Shown: piece by piece, positions 25,117 through 38,422 of the stretch
Position numbering within the stretch: the stretch's first letter is position 1
Layout: each line of letters starts with the position of its first letter
NCBI RefSeq assembly: GCF_900496995.4
Contig: NC_044018.1
Location: 28,240,858-28,304,857, forward strand
Direction of reading: 5' to 3'
Source: Aquila chrysaetos chrysaetos
Lineage: Eukaryota; Chordata; Aves; Accipitriformes; Accipitridae
Length of the DNA: 64,000 bases
The notes under the pieces: generated by a model
What the model was told of the DNA's origin: nothing
What the model saw: the letters and a program-made list of their open reading frames with translations, nothing else
The model's database searches: none
Program-made: the position numbers and the translations under genes

Positions 25117-28100
25117 ATGTCTCGCCAGTGCGCTGCAAGGAACCAGAGCAAAGCTGGCTTCAGTGCTGCTTCTGCCTTCATCCCAAATGCCAGCAGCACC
25201 AGCTTCTGCTTGCGTTCTGCATCCCAAGGTGGAAACTGCACTACCGCCACTGGGTATGGAAGATTTGCTGGAGGTTTTGGAAGCAGGAGCCTCTACAGTC
25301 TTGGTGGATGCAAGAGGATCTCCATAGCTGGAAGAGGTGGTGACTTCTACGGACCTGCAGGTTTTGGTGCTGGCACTGGGATCTCCTGTGGTTTTGGTGG
25401 TGCAGTTGGTGGTGCCTTCGGGTTTGGAGGTGGCATGGGTGGCCCTGGATTCCCTGCTATCCCAGCTGGGGGCATCCATGAAGTCTCAGTCAACCAGAGC
25501 CTTCTGAAACCTCTCAACCTGGAGATTGACCCCAACATCCAGAGTATCCGTAAGGATGAGAAGGATCAGATTCAAACCCTCAATAATAAATTTGCCTCCT
25601 TCATCGACAAGGTGAGACATAAGATTTCTTGGTTATGCTGTGTTGATTCTTCAGTGGGGAAGCATAAACAAGGGCAAGTTATACCTTTATTAACAATTTT
25701 GCTGCTCTTGTAGTGCCATTTCTAACATCAGCAGCCTGGGAATAAAGCCTGAGGGGTTCCAGCTTTGAGACCATTCATCCCTTTCATTAATGCTGAGATG
25801 AGACCAGCCATCAGGGGGAAAATGGTGATATAGGATGTAAGGAAGCAGAGTTTGCAAAGAGAGCAGGAATGTTAACATCAGATGCGCAATGCTTGCTTGC
25901 TTGTCTAAATTGTCAGCTGTTCCCCGAGGGCTGAGAGCTCCCACCTTTCAGCAAGCGAATCCTTGCGGGATTGTACCTTGCCTCTCTAAGGAAAACCATC
26001 CTAAAATCACTGTTTCTGAAACATCTCCTTGCTCTATCCAGGTCCGATTCCTTGAACAACAGAACAAGGTCCTGGAGACCAAGTGGGCCCTTCTGCAAGA
26101 ACAGGGGAACAAAACAGTCAGAAACAACATTGAGCCCCTCTTTGAGACCTACATCAACAACCTCAGGAGACAGCTGAACAGCTTGCTGACAGACAAGGAG
26201 AACTTGGGAGGGGAGCTGAACAAGGTGCAAAGCCTTGCTGAGGACTTCAAGAACAAGTAAGCCTATCCATCTGTGGTCTGCCTGGAGAGCAGGGGGGGCT
26301 GCGACAGATGCCAGCTCTCTGATGCATCTGTGCAATCAAACAAGGAAAGAAGGCCTTTTTGCTGATATAATCTTGCAAGTAAGGCCCAGGTTAAGTTTAA
26401 TATGAGACATATTCAGCCTCAATTCCCCATGGCTGAAAGTCACAGGCAGAAAATTATAGGTCTAAGAGACCAAGGTACAAAAGTGTACACACACAAAAAA
26501 AAGTGGCTGGTCCTGAAAATATGAAATCACTTTTGCACAATCCTAGACCAACCCTCCATTTCAATCCCGCAGATACGAAGAGGAGATCAACAAGCACACA
26601 GCTGTCGAGAATGAATTTGTGATCCTGAAGAAGGTAGGTGCAGGAGCATAGCAAGAAACACATTCTCCAGCTTTTCCTATGCTTCTCCAAAAAACACTTC
26701 ATTTTTGTGATGTGTTTCCTCTTCCAGGAGGTAGACGCTGCCTACATGAACAAGACAGAGCTGCAAGCCAGGCTGGACTCCCTTATGGAGGAGATAGATT
26801 TCCTCAGAGCCCTCTATGAAGCCGTAAGCACCAGCATTTACATCCTTCTCCCAGTTTCCTATGTCCTTGCCTTCCTTTCCCACTTCAGAGGCTCAGGACT
26901 GTTTATTTTCCACTCTGTTGCACTAAATAATTCAATGCTTTTTCAATTTCACCTGCTGTCTTAATCCTGCCTGAAACCGTCTTGGAAAAATCACTTTGCC
27001 CACCCAGGTCTACCCTCTAACCTGGGGGGTTTCCTTTCTCTGAGCAACATTCGTGTCTCACACCTGCGACTCACCGAAACACCCGCTGCTTTTGCAGGAA
27101 CTGTCTCAGATGCAGACCCAGATCTCCGACACCTCTGTCATCCTGACCATGGACAACAACCGCAGCCTGGACATGGACAGCATCATTGCAGAGGTCAAAG
27201 CGCAGTACGAGGACATTGCTAACCGGAGCCGGGCGGAGGCTGAGTCTTGGTACCAGTCCAGGGTGAGTGCCTAGGAAGGCTTCTGCAATAGGAAAACCAA
27301 ACTCCCTCCCCCAAATCCCCTCGGGGAGGAGTGTCCCACTGTGATTTTTATAACACAGGATGTCTTCAGATTTAATAATCCTATAAAGTTTGGAAGTGCT
27401 AATTTGGGACTGAGAACATACACGTACTTTGGAGTGCAAACACCCACATACCCACACTCTGCTTGGCTCTAAACCCAATACATTTTACCTTGGCTGGTTG
27501 TTCCCCTCTATCTGACAGTATGAAGAACTGCAGGCTACAGCAGGCAGGCACGGGGACGACCTCCGTAACACCAAGCAGGAGATCTCTGAGCTCAACCGTC
27601 ACGTCCAGCGGCTGCGGTCTGAAATAGACAGCGTGAAGAAACAGGTAAAGGGCAGCATAAATGCATAAGACTTAACTCTTGCTGTGGTCTAACCTCTTGG
27701 TTGTCCAGCGAACTCCAGGGAATACAAATAGATGCATCTCTGTGAGTTCTGCTGGATCAGGAATGAATACGACAGCATTTATCTCAGTGCAGTAACATCA
27801 CTAAGAGTAACTTAATACAATATTAGTAAACCTAAGATGTTAAGAGGTGTGGAGTTAGATTAAATCCAGGTCGTGACCTGGCTCAGAACATGGGTCAATT
27901 CAATGATCATTAAGATCACACCTGTAGATGTTAACACAAAGTCGTCTGCATCTAGACCTGGCATCATGACCGCAGGGTACAAAGAACTGGTCTATACTCT
28001 AGAGAAGGAATGCAACCACTGTTTTTCCTCCACAGTGCGCCAGTTTGCAGACAGCCATTGCGGATGCTGAGCAGCGTGGGGAGATGGCCGTCAAGGATGC

Positions 28101-28878
28101 CAGGACAAAACTGGCTGAGCTGGAAGCAGCTCTCCAGAAGGCCAAGACAGACCTTGCCCGGCAGCTCCGTGAGTACCAGGAGCTCATGAATGTCAAGCTG
28201 GCCCTGGACATTGAGATTGCGACCTATAGGAAGCTGCTGGAGGGTGAGGAGTGCAGGTGCGTCCAATTTTATATCCCAATTTCCAGAGGTGCAATAGAGT
28301 CGCAGACCCTTGTCAGGTTTAGACTTCACACATTCAGAAGACCTGAAATCTGTTTAAAGGCAAGCAATTGCCCATGAAGATGAGCTATTTGCGAAGATGG
28401 TAGCCTTTCATGCAAACTTTCCAACTTCTACCAAATATATTCCAAGGAAATTCTCCTCCCTTTTCAACCAGCTCCTGTTCATGGGTTCCTCTTGAATTCT
28501 TACTGGCTCATTTTGCTCCCTAACAGGCTCTCTGGAGAAGGTGCTGGTGCAGTCAATATCTGTAAGTAACTTTTAAAGATAGTTTGGCAACTTTTACACT
28601 TGTCTCCCTGCCGCTTAGAGCCCGCTGTTTGTGGATACCTCTAAAGAGGGTGTTTTCCTCTTGCAGCCGTGACCAGAACCGCCGTAGGAACAGGATATGG
28701 AAGTGGAAACTGTCTCAGCTTTGGAGGCAGCAGCGGTGTTGGAGGTGGGGTCTGTGCTGGAGGAATGGGCTTCAGCTCTGGAAGCGGACAAGGCACAGCC
28801 GGGTCATGCATGGTTGGTGGAAGCAGTTCCAGCACGAAGTATGTCTCCAGCACCTCTTCAACCAAGAGATGCTATTAA
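25117..28878 (+). CDS. Gene C: type II keratin, KRT75-like, cysteine-enriched
   Basis: The nine exons are 25117-25611, 26042-26256, 26573-26633, 26728-26823, 27098-27262, 27519-27644, 28036-28256, 28527-28561 and 28667-28878, giving 541 residues. [11 protein letters not shown] is at 155-165, [10 protein letters not shown] near 449-458, and the tail ends STSSTKRCY. It shares exon 1 motifs ([35 protein letters not shown]) and most of exon 6 with gene B, and intron flanks and 3' UTR ends align too. Cysteines number about 11 (five in the head, four in the tail), more than in A or D, which suggests some disulfide crosslinking. In the mid-rod it reads [12 protein letters not shown] where its neighbours read [12 protein letters not shown]. 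It could be one of the sauropsid hard basic (HBS) keratins or a KRT75-like gene; a phylogeny is needed to tell. Confidence 0.88.
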
Positions 28879-29060
28879 AGTCAGACATCAGCACTGTTAG
28901 CTAGCGTGTGCCAAGTTTCCTCTCGTATTGTGTACAATCCTGACCCTTTTACTTGCAAAAGATTTGGAAGTCAAAGCTATCTGTCTTTATTTATATAAAA
29001 CATGCCATGCTCCTGTTTGTTCTTTGACTCTCTGAAATCCCCATTTCCCAGTGTTTGTCT

Positions 29061-29066
29061 AATAAA
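29061..29066 (+). terminator. Poly(A) signal of gene C
   Basis: AATAAA lies about 185 bp after the stop codon, in the same context as the signal of gene B. Confidence 0.8.
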
Positions 29067-29079
29067 AGGCACATGGAAT

Positions 29080-30620
29080 TAATTCTGTCGCATCCTCTTT
29101 TGAAGACCAATTACTTTATAGGACTTTGGAGAAGACAGTGCTTGACATAGCAGAGCAGAGTTGAAGGTAAACAAAAGTCACACACACAAGACTTCAGACC
29201 TTTCCTTCCTCTGCACTCAGTACAACTCCACGGACACCTCTGATATCCAACAGGAACAGAGCAGCTGGATGTTCCATTCCCATTTGTGTGAGCAAAGTTT
29301 TGTAGCATCAGTATCTTCCACAGGATGGGGAAATATCTACTGTTCCTACTAGGCACTAGAGAAAACATCCTTCTATCTTAATTTCTACATTACGGCATCT
29401 CAGCATTTTCATCCCACCTTGATCATGCCAAAACCCCTGTAATCTTTCAAGGTTTTATGTGATGAGTCATGTAGGGATATAAATCTAGTTTTTCCCAAGA
29501 AAGCAAGTACTTCAGCTCATGCTGTTCTGTACATGCACTAGCTGCAGGGGCTAATAAAATGCCGTCACTGCCATTACCATAATTAGAAAAGACCCATTAA
29601 ACCCCCAAACTCACCCACTTTGGGAAAAATAACGTCCCCACACATAGGCTGTGAGATAGTTAAAGACCCTGAGGGTAAGGAAGGTTTGGTTCCCCTTCTC
29701 TGATCTCCTGAACAGCGGTAAGGAGAGACAAACTACAAAGCACCAAATGGGCTGAGATTACTGCAGCAGATTGTGCTGGTTCAGTCTCTGACAAAACACT
29801 GCCGAGTGACTAAAGCACTAGAGGTAAACGTGACGCACATTAAGTGCATGCTGACTCCTAGCCTAAAGAGAAGGTGATATAATAAACCCCAGCTTTTCAT
29901 TAATCCTCTAGATCTAAGCACAATAACACACTACTGGAAAGGAAATAGCTCGTCCTCTTCAACACCTGCCCATCTTTCTCTGGCATCTCTGGACCATATT
30001 TCCACTGACACCAGCAGAACTGGTATTTGGTTTGTTATTTAAACACTGTCCAGCATCACGGTCATTTGATGACCTGGACTTTTACAAGTCAGGCTGTTTT
30101 CTCTCTGGGGGACCATGTGCTTTTAGCTATCTCATCATTCAGCATTTTGGCTAAACAAAGCATCCAGGCTCCCTTTATAGCCAACAGAAAGGCACAGGTG
30201 TGTCACACGTTATCACCTTTACCAGAAGTACCTCTGTGCAGATGAAGTGTTGCCTGCAAAGATGAGGAGTGCAGACCAAGACATCTAACTTCTTGCCTAG
30301 ATCAGGACAGGTTGCTCCTACCCAAAGATGGCTGGCAATCGGGGAGCAAAGTCAGTTTTTTGTTTAGCAAAGCACATCAAACTAGCATTTTCAACATCTC
30401 TAGATTCCCTCTTGTGGCAACTTCAGTCCCATCAGCTTTAAACTAAATGGCCACTGACACCATTAACCAAGGGAACTTTGGATGTAAATATATTTTTTTC
30501 CCACCAGTAATCCCCACTCTGAAAAATACAGGTTAGAAAATTTGGTGAGTTTTATGAGCCTGAAGATTGCCAGCCCATTGCATTAGTGAGTCTGGTGATT
30601 AACGGGTTGGGAAAGGTGGC
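29080..30620. other. Interval between genes C and D, no gene recognised
   Basis: About 1.5 kb without a coding signature. Further AATAAA hexamers occur at 29552-29557 and 29881-29886 and could serve as downstream alternative signals for gene C. Confidence 0.5.
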
Positions 30621-30632
30621 CACGTGCCAGCA

Positions 30633-30660
30633 TACCAAACCAATTAGCTCAGTCAAGTGA
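30633..30660 (+). promoter_or_regulatory. Diverged upstream box of gene D
   Basis: TACCAAACCAATTAGCTCAG and the adjoining TCAAGTGA resemble the boxes of genes B and C (CCAARCC, AATTA, TCAG, AAGNTGA pattern) and lie about 40 bp ahead of the TATA box. The match is weaker than that between B and C. Confidence 0.4.
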
Positions 30661-30698
30661 GCTGCGGTCCTCTGCGGACAAGCCCAGCTCTCCAAAAG

Positions 30699-30707
30699 GA
30701 TAAAAGG
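30699..30707 (+). promoter_or_regulatory. TATA box of gene D
   Basis: GATAAAAGG lies about 95 bp upstream of the ATG at 30793. Confidence 0.7.
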
Positions 30708-30792
30708 CAGAGGGGACTCCTGATCCAAACTCCCAAAGATTTCTACTCATCTGCCATCTCACCTCATTGTCCTCTGCTCTCACCACCAGCGA

Positions 30793-33700
30793 ATGATTAC
30801 ACAGAAGTCAGTCGGCATTAGGTCAGGAGGACTCACTAAGAGTTTCAGTACTGCTTCTGCCGCTATGCCTGTTAACCGAAGCAGCTTCAGCTCCATGTCC
30901 GTGTCCCGTAGCAGTGGTGGAGGCATGGGACGAATCAGCGGTGGTTTTGGCAGCAGGAGCCTTCACAATCTAGGGGCAAGCAAGAGGATTTCCATGAGCG
31001 GAGGGTATTGTTCTGCTAGACCAGGATACAGTTATGGGTCAGGTCATGGCAGGTTGGCATATAGAGCTGGTGGAGCTGGGTTTGGGTTTGGAGGAGGATA
31101 TGGCCCTGGAGGTATTCAGGAGGTCATGGTCAACCAACACCTCTTGGTACCTCTTAACGTGGAGATTGACCCCAACATGCAGAGAGTGCGGCAGGAGGAG
31201 AAGGACCAGATCAAATCCCTCAACAACAAATTTGCCTCTTTCATCGACAAGGTAAGACATGTTCCACTTCATCCAGCCTGGCATGTTTGTCATTGCCTGT
31301 AGACTAGGATCAGGATTACTCTCAACATTATAAATTTACTTCTAAACCCTTAATGCACAGAATTAAGAACTTTGTTCAGCTTGTTACCTCCATATCCAGA
31401 CTGTCTATACAGCTCATTTTGTCAGAGCTCTATAGACAGTCTGGATATGGTGCAAATTATTTTTCCAGGTTTCTTTGCTCCTGGTTTGCAAATCTTCCTA
31501 CCAATGATCTTTTGATGACATGCCCATCTAAAGCCCACTTTAAATTACATAAAAGAAAACCCCCAAATCCCTCACATTAAAGCCCCCATCTCATGAAAAG
31601 TGAGGCAAGTTTTGAGTTGATGATCCCAAATGATTTAAATTTTTCTGATGGGTTTCAGGTGCGGTTCCTGGAGCAACAAAATAAAGTACTGGAGACCAAA
31701 TGGAGCCTCTTGAAAGACCAAAAAGTTGTGAAAAATAACCTTGAACCTATGTTTGACGCATACATCAGCAACATGAGGAGACAGCTTGAGGCTCTAGGAG
31801 GGGATAGGCTGCGGCTCAACTCAGAGCTGAAAGCTATGCAGGATGCTGTTGAAGACTTCACGATCAGGTAAGCAACACACAGAAAGAAACCTGTCCAGTT
31901 TTTCTTGACTCTATCTTCTTCCTGGATGAGTTAAAAGACCCAAGGCAACCCCAAAACTGTGAGACCTCAGAAAGGACTAAAGTGACTCGGGTTGCCCTCA
32001 CTTTAGCTGCTGTATAAATGTCAGCAACAGCACTTTACCAGTTGCAAGACACATGTATTTGTTTTGCAGGGACAGGTGAACTTTTAAAATGTTGCAAAAG
32101 GCTCAGATGGTCAGACATCCACAGGAGTTTGGGAGCACCTTCTCAAAAGCTTAGTCTGTCCAGAGCTTAAGCTTTCCAAATGGTTTCAGCTCCTGTGTAA
32201 TCATTTTAATACAGACCAGGATGAAACCTGAATCTTAACAAGACTATTGAGCACTCTGAACACTCACATTTCTTACTGATGTGGGTTCCCTTCCAGAAGA
32301 GAAAAATTATCTAAAAAGAAAGATTAATTTTAAGTGTGTGCTTAAGTGTTGCTCTTTTTTTTTAAAAAAATTGTTATAATCATATATAATTCATATCAAT
32401 GTATTGAATAGCTTTAGCGCTCCTGAAAGTTAGCTTCCACCCCATGGAAAGTCACTGAAATCTTGCACGAGGGTTTCAGCTCAGCTCATTAACTCTTTAG
32501 GCTGTTAGGAGGAGGTGTTCCCTCTCTCATCCACTCTTTGCACTTTGGAAAAACATCTATCAAGAGTTAGTGTCTGCTACCATGCCCACGAGGGATGCAC
32601 TGCTTAATGGATGTGAATAAGTAAGGAGCTTTTAAATTGTCAATCTGGAACCAGAAAAACAAGAGATGAGAGCTAGGTGCAGGCTGCAATTCAAAACAAA
32701 GACACACACATTCTGCCAAAAGCTCTCTGCTCTCCCTTTCTTGGGAGATCATGTCTCTGACATTTTCTGCCACCTTTACCAACAGTGCCTCTAGCCCCAA
32801 AGTAGCATCGGAATGGAAATGACTGCTTTGGGGAAGAGAAATCGTCATCCATGGTCTACTTTGAGACTTCTTTTTTATGATTCTCTGTGCCCTCAGAAAA
32901 GAAACATTTAACAGAGAAAAAAATCTGTCCTGTGTCAGTTTGGCCAGGTAAGGTGTCAGGGTCTGCTACAAATCAGCGATCTGGATTTCCTTCATTCATT
33001 TTAGGATGGGACAAATGACATTCCTGAGATAAATATCCTTCTCCACCAGCTACCGAAGAAACCTCAAAGAACAGAGCTTAGCCAAAATAGCCAAGTTTGA
33101 GAAAGCTGACTTGAGATGAATCCCAGCAGTAAGCACAATACTGCTATTGATTAACTGGGTCAGAGAGTGTCCTCCTCCTATTCTCGTCACAGGTCCATGG
33201 TGAAAGCAATTTTAAATTTTGAAAAGCAATGTCTAACATTAGCACAGTCTGGAGCAGCAACAGAGATTGCTCAGCTGAGAAAAGACCCTTGGGTGCGCCA
33301 TGACTTCAGACAAGAAATCCTTTGACAACCAAAGGTCACATCATAGAAGAGGTTCAGACTTTAATACTCTGCCTCATCTGACAAAGTGTCAAATATTCCT
33401 TCTGGCTCCAGATCAGGGAATCTTTGGGCAAACGCTCAATTACATCATACGCATTGCTGGGCCGGGAGCATCATGTTGCATTGTGGCAATAATGCCTACA
33501 CCTACCAAAAGGATGTCACTACTTCTGTCCCCATTTCCTAGGAATTTGTTCTTCTCAGCTTTATTTATTTTAAACTTTGTGGATCCCAAAGTATTCATCC
33601 TAATGGTTTGCTCTTCTGAGTCAAGTACTAATCCATATGGCAATTAGAAATTAGACATATGCCAAATTAGTTTTCCTCTTCTATGTGGCTAAGAGCTCAG

Positions 33701-36700
33701 AGACCCACAAATCTATATACAGGCTAGGACTTTGCTTAATGGAAGCATGATTTTAAGGGTTGGATATTCCTGATGTGAAGAAATCTTCCCCCATGAAAGG
33801 GTCATGAAAGGCTAACGTCTTATTAGCTGCACGGATTCCTTCCTTTGAACTCCCGTCTTTCATCTCCCTCATTTAATCATTTCATTTGAGCTGGGCATCA
33901 GTCCATGGCTATTGCTGGTTTTTACCCTTTCCCAAGAGTGGGACTGCGTGCTGCTGCTGATCCAGACCTTGGCTTTCCTTGCCCAGGCCATCATCCTCCC
34001 TCCTCCCTGGCCATCCCCAGCCCTCCCGAAGCCACCGCGGGAGATGGCGTCAGAGATCCCAGCTCTTCTGACTAACCCAGGTGTGGCAGCGATGAGCTCA
34101 GCTATGGCTCCACCCAGCCCTCCCGGCCTGAGAAAATTTAGAGAGTACAAGGCTCCCATTCACAGCAAAAACTTCTAGGAGGATAAAACGTGCCTTTAAT
34201 GAAGGCCTGCAGCTTTTCTAGATGGCCTCCTCCCACCACCTAGCCCAAGGGTGCTGTCTTTCTATCATAATCAGTGAGATACATATATCTAATAATGCTA
34301 CATATAATATATGCACTGACATAGCAAGGATATAGCATTGTTAGATAGCTCTTTTTGTTGTTTCCTCCAAAGATCCATGCATCGGTGGTCAATGCCCCTG
34401 GGAACAGACTCTTTAGTCTCTCCACAAGCACCCTATAATGAATGTGTGGAGGAGGGATTTCCGCATGCCTGTGGTGGATGGGGTGGGTGGCAGTATGGAA
34501 GCTATAAAGGGATGCTCATCCCCCCCTTCCCAACAGGTACGAAGAGGAGATCAACAAGCGCACGACTGCAGAGAATGACTTTGTTTTGCTCAAGAAGGTG
34601 AGGCACCAACAACAAAGAAGGGACACACTTTTTAAAGGCAAAACACATTTGAATGCAAATAACCCTTTTTATCCAGCAGTGCCAAGCTGGGCAAAGCACT
34701 TAGCAAACGTGTAGTCATCCCTCCTTGAAGCAGAAACACCCAATTGTGCCAGCATGTCAGTCCCTGGCAATAGCTCGATCTTGTTTCAGGCCCCTCAAAA
34801 AATTCAGGTGAGTCCTGGTCCCCCAGGTACCAGATGAGATCTGGGTCATCCATACCTTGTAGTCACTCCACTAGATGCTCTGCTGCTTCTGCAGCCTCTC
34901 TGTATCCAATCCCACCCTCCACAGCCCCCCTGGTCCCACCTGCAGGAGACACAATAAGAAACTTCCACTATTTAAAGCATTGTCAAAAATATCTGTCTGT
35001 ACACTGGCAAGAAAAGAGAAATTCAGTGGCTTCTACATGTAAAAAATTGCTTAGATCTATGGACACTATTATCCCTCCCTCCCCCAAAAAAGAAGGTAGA
35101 GGGAAGAAACCAGGTCACTTTTGGCTCTGTTTAAAGGCACAGAGGTCAAGGAATTCTTCAGTTCTAGTTTGTCATCAAAGGTTTGTATTAAATGACAACT
35201 GGTCTTTGTACAAGGATGCAGATAGGCTTTGTTCACTACCCCTGTTGTTGCGATTCCAGGATGCGGATGCTGCCTACATGAACAAGGTGGACCTGGGGAC
35301 CAAGGTGGATGCACTGACAGATGAGATTAACTTCCTGCGAGCCCTCTATGAAGCAGTAAGAATCTCCCACACTTCCTAGTTCTGTGATTTCCTTATTTTC
35401 CTGGTACCAACAGGATTGAACCAGCCTGAGAGAGCTCTTCAGAGCTGCAGTTCCTCCCTGATCTTACCCCTCTACCACACATCATCTCTGGGACAAGCAC
35501 AACAGTGAAACATTTGGGACTGAGAACGAATTTGTTTGACTTACAGGAGCTGTCTCAGATGCAGTCACAGATCTCCGACACCTCTGTGGTCCTATCCATG
35601 GACAACAACCGCAACCTGGACCTGAACAGCATCATTGCAGAGGTCAGAGCGCAGTACGAAGACATCGCTAACCGGAGCCGGGCAGAGGCTGAGTCCTGGT
35701 ACCAAAGCAAGGTGAGGATGTGAAAATTAAACAGGTGAGCTAGCAAAATTTTTGTTTAGCCTTTCCCAAAGGCTATTTTATACTGGAGAGTGCAAGCAGA
35801 GAGGACAGGGGAGTAGGGTGTAAAATCAAGTCAATTTGGATAGGATTCATTTAGTTTCTTGGACATGTGAAAATGCCATTTTAACGAGAGACAGAGGAGC
35901 ATAAGGAGATAGAGGTAGGAAGGACATATGCTAAAGCTCATGAGTAAGAGCTTGGATTGAGTACAGAAAGAGACGGGAGACCCAGCCAAGAGAGGATCAG
36001 AGCAGGGTCAGTCTCTACCAATGAGTTCAAGCTCCTGCCCAGATCTGACTGTGCCCTGGTGTCTCATCTCCCTGCCCATCTCAGTATGAGGAGCTGCAGC
36101 TCACGGCTGGCCGGCACGGGGATGACCTCCACAACACCAAGATGGAGATCTCAGAGATGAACCGCATGATCCAGCGGCTCCACTCGGAAATTGATAGTGT
36201 AAAGAAACAGGTATGGTGCACAGGACCCCTCCAAACATGGGGGCATCTCCATCTCCACTACCTTGCTGTACCCTTGCAAGAACGCCTGGAAATCAGGGTC
36301 CAAACCCACTGAGCAGTCACCAAACCTATTTCCACTTCTTGCAGTGTACCAGTTTGCAGACGGCCATTGCAGATGCTGAGCAGCGCGGGGAGATGGCCGT
36401 CAAGGATGCCAGGGCAAAACTGGCTGGCCTGGAAGATGCTCTGCAGAAAGCCAAGGCAGACCTGGCCCGGCAGCTCCGCGAGTACCAGGAGCTCATGAAC
36501 GTCAAGCTGGCCCTGGACATCGAGATCGCGACCTACAGGAAGCTGCTGGAGGGCGAGGAGAGCAGGTCGGTGCCTCCCCCTGCAAACAAAATAATGTCCA
36601 AACCCACAGATGTTCTCACATCTGCCTTCCAACAAGAGAGGGAAGGGCCACAAAAAATTGCAGAGAAAACACACTCCTATCCTACGTAGTTACAGGTGTT

Positions 36701-37514
36701 ATTTCAATTCCTATCGGACACTCATCATCACACCTTAACACTCCAGGCCATTCTGTTATCCAATGTCCCTGGTGCCAAACTGTTGCTTGAAATTGTCCTA
36801 AATAACAAGCCCTTACTTCTCTGTCCTCTCTTTCTTCCAGACTGGCTGGAGAAGGCGTTGGTGCGGTGAATATTTGTAAGTAGTCTGGCTCACAAGCAAT
36901 AGATTGAGTATTCATTGAGTTATTCCTTAAATGTACCTGAAACTGAGGATAAGACGATGAAAATGAGCTATGCAGCTAGTAGTTACCAGCACAAAAATGG
37001 AGTATACTTAGGGTTTTGCAGCACTCTGCGGGACTGGGGAGGCCAAAGAGCTTGATACATCTATTCTCTGACCAACTCTGAACTTGAAAGGTTTTGTCCC
37101 TAGGACATTTGAGATTGTCCCTAGGAGACTCAGATGTCTAAGGCCAGCTCTGCTACAGGATAGGAAGAAAAGCCAGAGAATAAGTTGTGTGAAATACAGG
37201 CAGTGGTAGACTGTCCAAGAAAAACCATGAATGTGTGAAACTAAAGGTTGAAATTCCTTCATACTATTCCAAACAAACTAACCCTCTGCCCATGGTTTCC
37301 CATCACAGCCGTGGTCTCATCTGGGAGCAGCTACGGAGGTGGGAACATGCTGGGGCTGGGGTCAGGCTTCAGCAACAGGCTCAGCATGGGGGGAAGTGGT
37401 GCCAGCTCCAGCAGCGGGAGCTGCCTGGCCGGGGGATTCAGCTCTGGCACGGGAAGCAGCTCAAGCATGAGGTTTGTATCGAAAAGCACTACCAAGAAGA
37501 GCTATCGGAGCTAA
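30793..37514 (+). CDS. Gene D: type II keratin, KRT75-like with divergent head
   Basis: The nine exons are 30793-31251, 31659-31867, 34537-34597, 35260-35355, 35547-35711, 36085-36210, 36345-36565, 36841-36875 and 37309-37514, giving 525 residues. The head starts [20 protein letters not shown], unlike the MSRQ start of B and C, and is short ([11 protein letters not shown] at 143-153). Exon 2 lacks two codons found in A-C ([10 protein letters not shown] region). [10 protein letters not shown] ends near 444, and the Ser-rich tail ends [16 protein letters not shown]. Cysteine is low (about 3). Intron 2 is long (2.7 kb, nothing coding seen), intron 1 holds a strong hairpin (31391-31449), and the intron 7 donor is a weak GTCGGT. 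By position it lies next to the hair-type genes, where mammals have KRT75. A KRT4- or KRT6-like name is also possible. Confidence 0.88.
31391..31449. repeat. 25-bp near-perfect hairpin in intron 1 of gene D
   Basis: The left arm 31391-31415 and right arm 31425-31449 are reverse complements except for one C/C mismatch (31410 with 31430). The loop is 9 bases (31416-31424). The outer 19 bp pair without a break. No second copy was noticed in the window. Confidence 0.9.
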
Positions 37515-38402
37515 GTCACGGCAGCATCCAGCTCACTCGGAGCAGAAGAGGTTGAGCACCACCTCCTGCTGCCAGCACAAAGCCTATTAACACCATCCAA
37601 AGACCCACGCTTACCACTTTCCCATCAGGGGAAAACTCACCCCCAGCACTACTTATTGGCTTGGGAGAGATGCCTAAGTCCAATTAATTCCTCTGCATAA
37701 AGCCTCACCCAGCTGACTGGAAGCCCAGCACTGCTTATCAATGAGTAATCAGCCTTCCCATTAACGGGTGCCATTGTTAGAGCTCAGCTTCCAGCTTCCC
37801 AGGGTTCCCTTTTGCTCCAGTGCTCTGGTACAAATGCAGAGTAGATGCAGGACTTAGATTTAGGCCAGTGTACATGAAAGCAGAACGTGTCCCTTCACCC
37901 GCTTACTATAGAAACCAGGAGGGGTGTTGAGACCACAGACCCTTGCGCTCCCTCTTAAGCAACCCTGCTCTCCACTGCTGGGCTTGCTCTCCCCAAAGAC
38001 TTGAAGAATTGAAAACAAAGTGACTTTCAATATAGAGGCAGTTGCTCTGTTTCCCAACTCCTCTTGTATTGCTGTTGTTTCACTCCAGGGCTCTCTAGCT
38101 CTACCTACATCCAAAAATGGAGCCTTCATCTTCCATAGGTGAAAGGGGTTGGCTCTTTATAATGTCTAATTCCTCACCCACCCAGTATGTATAATTTAAG
38201 CCAAAAGACCGCATAACCTACAGGTTGCTAGATCTTGTCTCAGCAGCAAGCCATTTTCCTTTCCACCAACCAGAGTGAGCTTGAAGTACAGACAGGGGTT
38301 AAAAATACAGGAAGACAAAAAGGAGGAACAGAAGGCTTTGGTAACATAAATTTTACATAACCTGGAAAAACATCTCTTGTTTAATGCCTTTGTTCTTAGC
38401 TT

Positions 38403-38422
38403 CCCCCCCCCCCCCCCCCCCC
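38403..38422. repeat. C20 homopolymer
   Basis: A run of 20 C bases lies between gene D and pseudogene E. Such runs can form i-motif or G-quadruplex structures and are prone to length error in assembly. Confidence 0.9.

Noticed and set aside
33869-34178. Opposed open frames inside intron 2 of gene D
   Set aside because: They have no family signature and lie wholly inside an intron of an intact gene.
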